Assembly: GCA_021162785.1 (NCBI GenBank)
Contig: JAGGYA010000023.1
Coordinates: 1-59,751, forward strand
Length of the DNA stretch: 59,751 nucleotides
Reading direction: 5' to 3'
From: Candidatus Calescibacteriota bacterium
GTDB lineage: Bacteria > CAIJMQ01 > JAADFP01
Part shown: positions 56,909-59,751 of the stretch, piece after piece
How the letters are laid out: each line of letters opens with the position of its first letter
Position numbering within the stretch: the first letter of the stretch is position 1
Position numbers and translations under genes: made by a program
The notes under the pieces: model-generated
The model's input: only the letters and a program-made list of their open reading frames with translations
Told to the model about the DNA's origin: nothing
Database searches by the model: none

Positions 56909-57385
56909 TCAAGGTAAATCAAGGATAAGGAATAATCCCTTATACTCCACATCTTCCGAAGAGAATTTGATTCTCCTCTCATTAATTCCATCCCCGAATT
57001 GGAAATTCACCTCTAAATAGTTTCTCCAATATTTCTTAAAACGCTCTCCCCATTCCATAACTACAACCCCTTCCTCTCTCACATACTCCTCCCACCCTAT
57101 ATCCTCCAGCTCATAGAAATCTTCTACCCGGAAAAGGTCAAAATGGTACAGGGGAAGTCTTCCTTTATAAATCTTGAGGATTACAAAAGAAGCACTGCTA
57201 ACATATTGGTAATCCTTTACTCCTAATCCTTTAGCAAGCCCTTTTACAAAGACTGTTTTCCCAGATCCTAAAGGGCCAGAAAGAACAAAAAACTCTCCAC
57301 CTTTTAGATTCCTCCCTATCTTTTCTCCCAGTATTAAAGTCTTCTCTGGGGAAGAAGTAAATATTTCTTTACTTAAAATGCTCAT
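56909..57385 (-). CDS. tsaE: tRNA threonylcarbamoyladenosine biosynthesis ATPase
   Basis: LSGPLGSGKTVFVKGLAKGLGV, YHFDLFRVEDFYELEDIGWEEY, VVMEWGERF. Confidence 0.94.
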   Translation of the reverse strand: MSILSKEIFTSSPEKTLILGEKIGRNLKGGEFFVLSGPLGSGKTVFVKGLAKGLGVKDYQYVSSASFVILKIYKGRLPLYHFDLFRVEDFYELEDIGWEEYVREEGVVVMEWGERFKKYWRNYLEVNFQFGDGINERRIKFSSEDVEYKGLFLILDLP

Positions 57386-58286
57386 AACCTGCAGGTTCCA
57401 GGATTTGCTCTCCAGATTTTATCACACCCACATCTCCTGTTATTTCTCCAATTATGGTAAGTGGCAATTCTTTCCAACATGAGGGTAAGTTCACACCTTT
57501 CTCCACGGTAAAAATCAACTCATAATCCTCCCCACCACTCCAGAAATAATGAAAAGCCTTCTCACCAGCGAAATCCTTTAAGCTTCTTGAAATAGGTAAA
57601 TAATCAGGGAAGATTTCTGCACCTTTCTCACTCTCTTTTAGAATCCGGTAAAGGTCTCTACCCACACCATCACTAATATCTATGAGAGAAGTAAGGGAAA
57701 ATTCTTCTTTGATTTCCAGAATCTCCTTTCGAGGATAAGGCTTAAGGAACCTTTCCTTAAGTTCTGAGTATCCGTTCCTTCCTTCTTCCAAAACCTTCCT
57801 GCCTGCGGAGGCTTCTCCTGGATATCCCGTTATTACAATTAAATCCCCAATTTTTGCTCCACTTCTTAAAATGGGATTCTCAACTCTTCCCAAAGAGAAA
57901 ACTTCTATCCACCACCGATCCGATCGAACCAAGTTTCCTCCCACCACCTCCACCTTAAATTGAGAAGAAAATTCCTTCACACCCCGAAAAATCTCTTCCA
58001 CTCCAGATTCCTCCACTACACCCAGAGAAACAAGAGAATAAAGAGGTTCCCCACCCATTGCATAAATATCACTTATACTTACAGCCATCCCTTTCCAGCC
58101 AAGGAAATATAAAGGGAAATAATCCCTCAGAAAATGCACTCCTTCCTCCAGCGTGTCACAGGTCAAAACAATTCTTTCCCCACCCAACTTCACTACTGCT
58201 GCATCATCTCCAATACCCACCAATACACCTTCATTTCTTCCTGCTAAAAAGTTCCTCAAAAATTCTATTATCTCTTCCTCTCTCAC
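57369..58286 (-). CDS. thiL: Thiamine-monophosphate kinase
   Basis: GVLVGIGDDAAVVKL, DTLEEGVHFLRDYFPLYFLGWKGMAVSISDIYAMGGEP, LIDISDGVGRDL. Confidence 0.93.
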   Translation of the reverse strand: MREEEIIEFLRNFLAGRNEGVLVGIGDDAAVVKLGGERIVLTCDTLEEGVHFLRDYFPLYFLGWKGMAVSISDIYAMGGEPLYSLVSLGVVEESGVEEIFRGVKEFSSQFKVEVVGGNLVRSDRWWIEVFSLGRVENPILRSGAKIGDLIVITGYPGEASAGRKVLEEGRNGYSELKERFLKPYPRKEILEIKEEFSLTSLIDISDGVGRDLYRILKESEKGAEIFPDYLPISRSLKDFAGEKAFHYFWSGGEDYELIFTVEKGVNLPSCWKELPLTIIGEITGDVGVIKSGEQILEPAGYEHFK

Positions 58287-59068
58287 ACTTTACCTCCAAG
58301 AGCTTCCTTAATTTCTTTTAAAAGAAAAGGATGTAATAATCCATTTGTGGCTAAGATTTCTCTCCTTGAATTAAAATTCTTGCCCCCTTTAAAATCGGTA
58401 ACCCGTCCACCTGCTTCTTCTATCAAAACTATTCCCGCGGAAATATCCCAGGGATTAAGTCCAATTTCCCAGAATCCATCCAACCTGCCACAAGCCACAT
58501 AAGCCAAATCCAACGCTGCAGAACCCAATCTCCTTAAAGATTCTGTCCGATTAAGAAGATAGGCAAAAATTTTAAGATTCCTTTCCCGAAACTCGGGCAC
58601 TCTGGAAAAACCTGTGGAAAGAAGAGCATCTTCAAGTTTCTGGGTATTTGATACCTTTATAGGAGAACCATTTAGAAAGGCACCTTCTCCTCGAATAGCA
58701 TAAAAAACTTCCTTTTTGCTCACATCATAAATAAATCCACAAAAAGGAACCCCATTCTTTTCTAAACTTACAGAAATAGCAAAATGAGGAATATGATGGA
58801 TATAATTCACAGTTCCATCTAAAGGGTCAACCACCCACATCCACTCCTCTCCCTCTTCCCCACCTTCTTCCTCTCCCAAAAATCCTGCTTGAGGGAAAAT
58901 TTCTTTTAATCTATTTTTAAGAAACTTCTCCACTTTTAAGTCCCCTTTAGTCACTGGTCCTTGGTAAGGTTTCTCCTTTATTTTTGCACGGATCTCTTCA
59001 TAAAGTATTCTCCCTGCATCCTCCAAAATTTTAAAAATCTCTTCTCTTCGTTCTTTAACTCTCCTCAT
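58283..59068 (-). CDS. suhB: Inositol monophosphatase family protein
   Basis: FLGEEEGGEEGEEWMWVVDPLDGTVNYIHHIPHFAISVSL, NPWDISAGIVLIEEAGG. Confidence 0.93.
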   Translation of the reverse strand: MRRVKERREEIFKILEDAGRILYEEIRAKIKEKPYQGPVTKGDLKVEKFLKNRLKEIFPQAGFLGEEEGGEEGEEWMWVVDPLDGTVNYIHHIPHFAISVSLEKNGVPFCGFIYDVSKKEVFYAIRGEGAFLNGSPIKVSNTQKLEDALLSTGFSRVPEFRERNLKIFAYLLNRTESLRRLGSAALDLAYVACGRLDGFWEIGLNPWDISAGIVLIEEAGGRVTDFKGGKNFNSRREILATNGLLHPFLLKEIKEALGGKV

Positions 59069-59154
59069 AACTTACCAGATTACCAGATTATTAAATTCTC
59101 TTCTATATCCTTTTTGGTAGTGTTTTAAAATTCCTGTAAATGGGGCTGGACATC

Positions 59155-59184
59155 TTTACAAACTCTTAATTTTTCAGATACAAT
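59155..59184 (+). promoter_or_regulatory. Putative promoter (TTTACA-18-TACAAT)
   Basis: Near-consensus hexamers 25 nt upstream of the ATG at 59209, plus GGAGG RBS. Confidence 0.45.
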
Positions 59185-59208
59185 AAAAAGAAAAAGGAAG
59201 GAGGAAAA

Positions 59209-59751
59209 ATGAAGAGTTTTAAAAGTGTTATTGATAAATTTCCTCCAGAAGTTAAAGATGGAGTAATAGAACTTTACGATTTTCTCAAAGAAGAATTTGG
59301 GATAAAAAGAGAAGAATTTGAAAGGTTGAAGGAGGCAATTGAAAGGCTGGTTTTAACACAACAAAAGACAGAAGAAAGAATAAATCAACTTGCAATAGCT
59401 CAACAGAAAACTGAAGAAAGAGTAAATCAATTAGCAATAGCCCAGCAAAAAACTGAAGAAAGACTAAACCAACTCGCTCAAAGGGTAGATCAGCTCGCTC
59501 AAAGAGTAGACCAGCTCGCTATTGCCCAGCAAAAAACCGAAGAAAGACTAAACCAACTCGCTCAAAGGGTAGATCAGCTCGCTCAAAGAGTGGACCAGCT
59601 CGCTATTGCCCAGCAAAAAACTGAAGAAAGACTAAACCAACTCGCTCAAAGAGTAGATCAGCTCGCTATAGCCCAGCAAAAAACTGAAGAAAGACTAAAC
59701 CAACTCGCTCAAAGAGTAGACCAGCTCGCTATAGCTCAGCAAAAAACCGAA
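59209..59751 (+). CDS. 5' part of a coiled-coil repeat protein (DUF3782-like architecture); continues beyond the window
   Basis: Open for 181 codons from an ATG after gaaggaggaaaa; MKSFKSVIDKFPPEVKDGVIELYDFLKEEFGIKREEFERLKEAIERL then (AIAQQKTEERLNQLAQRVDQL)n. Confidence 0.8.
   Translation, partial: MKSFKSVIDKFPPEVKDGVIELYDFLKEEFGIKREEFERLKEAIERLVLTQQKTEERINQLAIAQQKTEERVNQLAIAQQKTEERLNQLAQRVDQLAQRVDQLAIAQQKTEERLNQLAQRVDQLAQRVDQLAIAQQKTEERLNQLAQRVDQLAIAQQKTEERLNQLAQRVDQLAIAQQKTE
59353..59751 (+). repeat. In-frame minisatellite of 21-nt heptad units combined into 42-, 63- and 84-nt periods
   Basis: Repeated caactcgctcaaagrgtagaycagctcgctatwgcycagcaaaaaacygaagaaagacta; every period is a multiple of 7 codons. 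Confidence 0.9.

Noticed and set aside
59078-59099. TTACCAGA TTACCAGA TTATTAAA short tandem repeat
   Set aside because: Two 8-bp units are too short to separate from chance.
59353-59751. CRISPR or non-coding satellite at the right edge
   Set aside because: Open in frame throughout, heptad periodicity, upstream RBS and promoter: a coding minisatellite.
1-59751. tRNA, rRNA, insertion sequences, prophage genes
   Set aside because: No tRNA-like cloverleaf, rRNA motif, transposase, integrase or phage structural gene was recognised; a proper tRNAscan/Infernal run would be needed to exclude small RNAs.

Overview
Low-GC bacterial chromosome segment of about 59.7 kb, densely coding. The lineage cannot be identified from the sequence; the Lys/Glu-rich proteome hints at a thermophile, but this is inference only. 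Main blocks: (1) housekeeping genes on + (UroD-like, prs, rplY, pth, K+-type membrane pyrophosphatase). (2) A - strand mini-operon (Mth938-like, flavodoxin, DUF72, receiver domain, two unannotated small ORFs, an apparently frameshifted fsa-type transaldolase, amidohydrolase). (3) A + strand glycan block (GT39-like, flippase, GT4, GT9). (4) A dcw cluster on - (mraZ-rsmH-ftsL-ftsI-murE-murF-mraY-murD-ftsW-murG-murC) with no murB/ddl/ftsQ/ftsA/ftsZ after it. (5) rpoN, a PPi-type phosphofructokinase, coaBC, rpoZ, valS and a LOG-family gene. (6) About 25 kb of uninterrupted - strand genes: suhB-thiL-tsaE, a type IV pilus/T2SS set with four tandem pilins, then a tightly overlapping glycan/export module. 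That module ends in two giant (about 1,500 aa) multi-radical-SAM proteins. The best candidate for an undescribed system is 34132-49805. It holds a GT, a WecA-like transferase, a UGM-like flavoenzyme, Wzm, a Wzt with three copies of an unrecognised ~200-aa beta-rich domain, a protein with one B12-type plus two SPASM-like radical SAM modules, and a protein with three tandem B12-type radical SAM modules. A fourth copy of the Wzt C-terminal domain sits inside the first radical SAM protein, which physically links exporter and enzyme. All calls come from reading the sequence; no database search was run.
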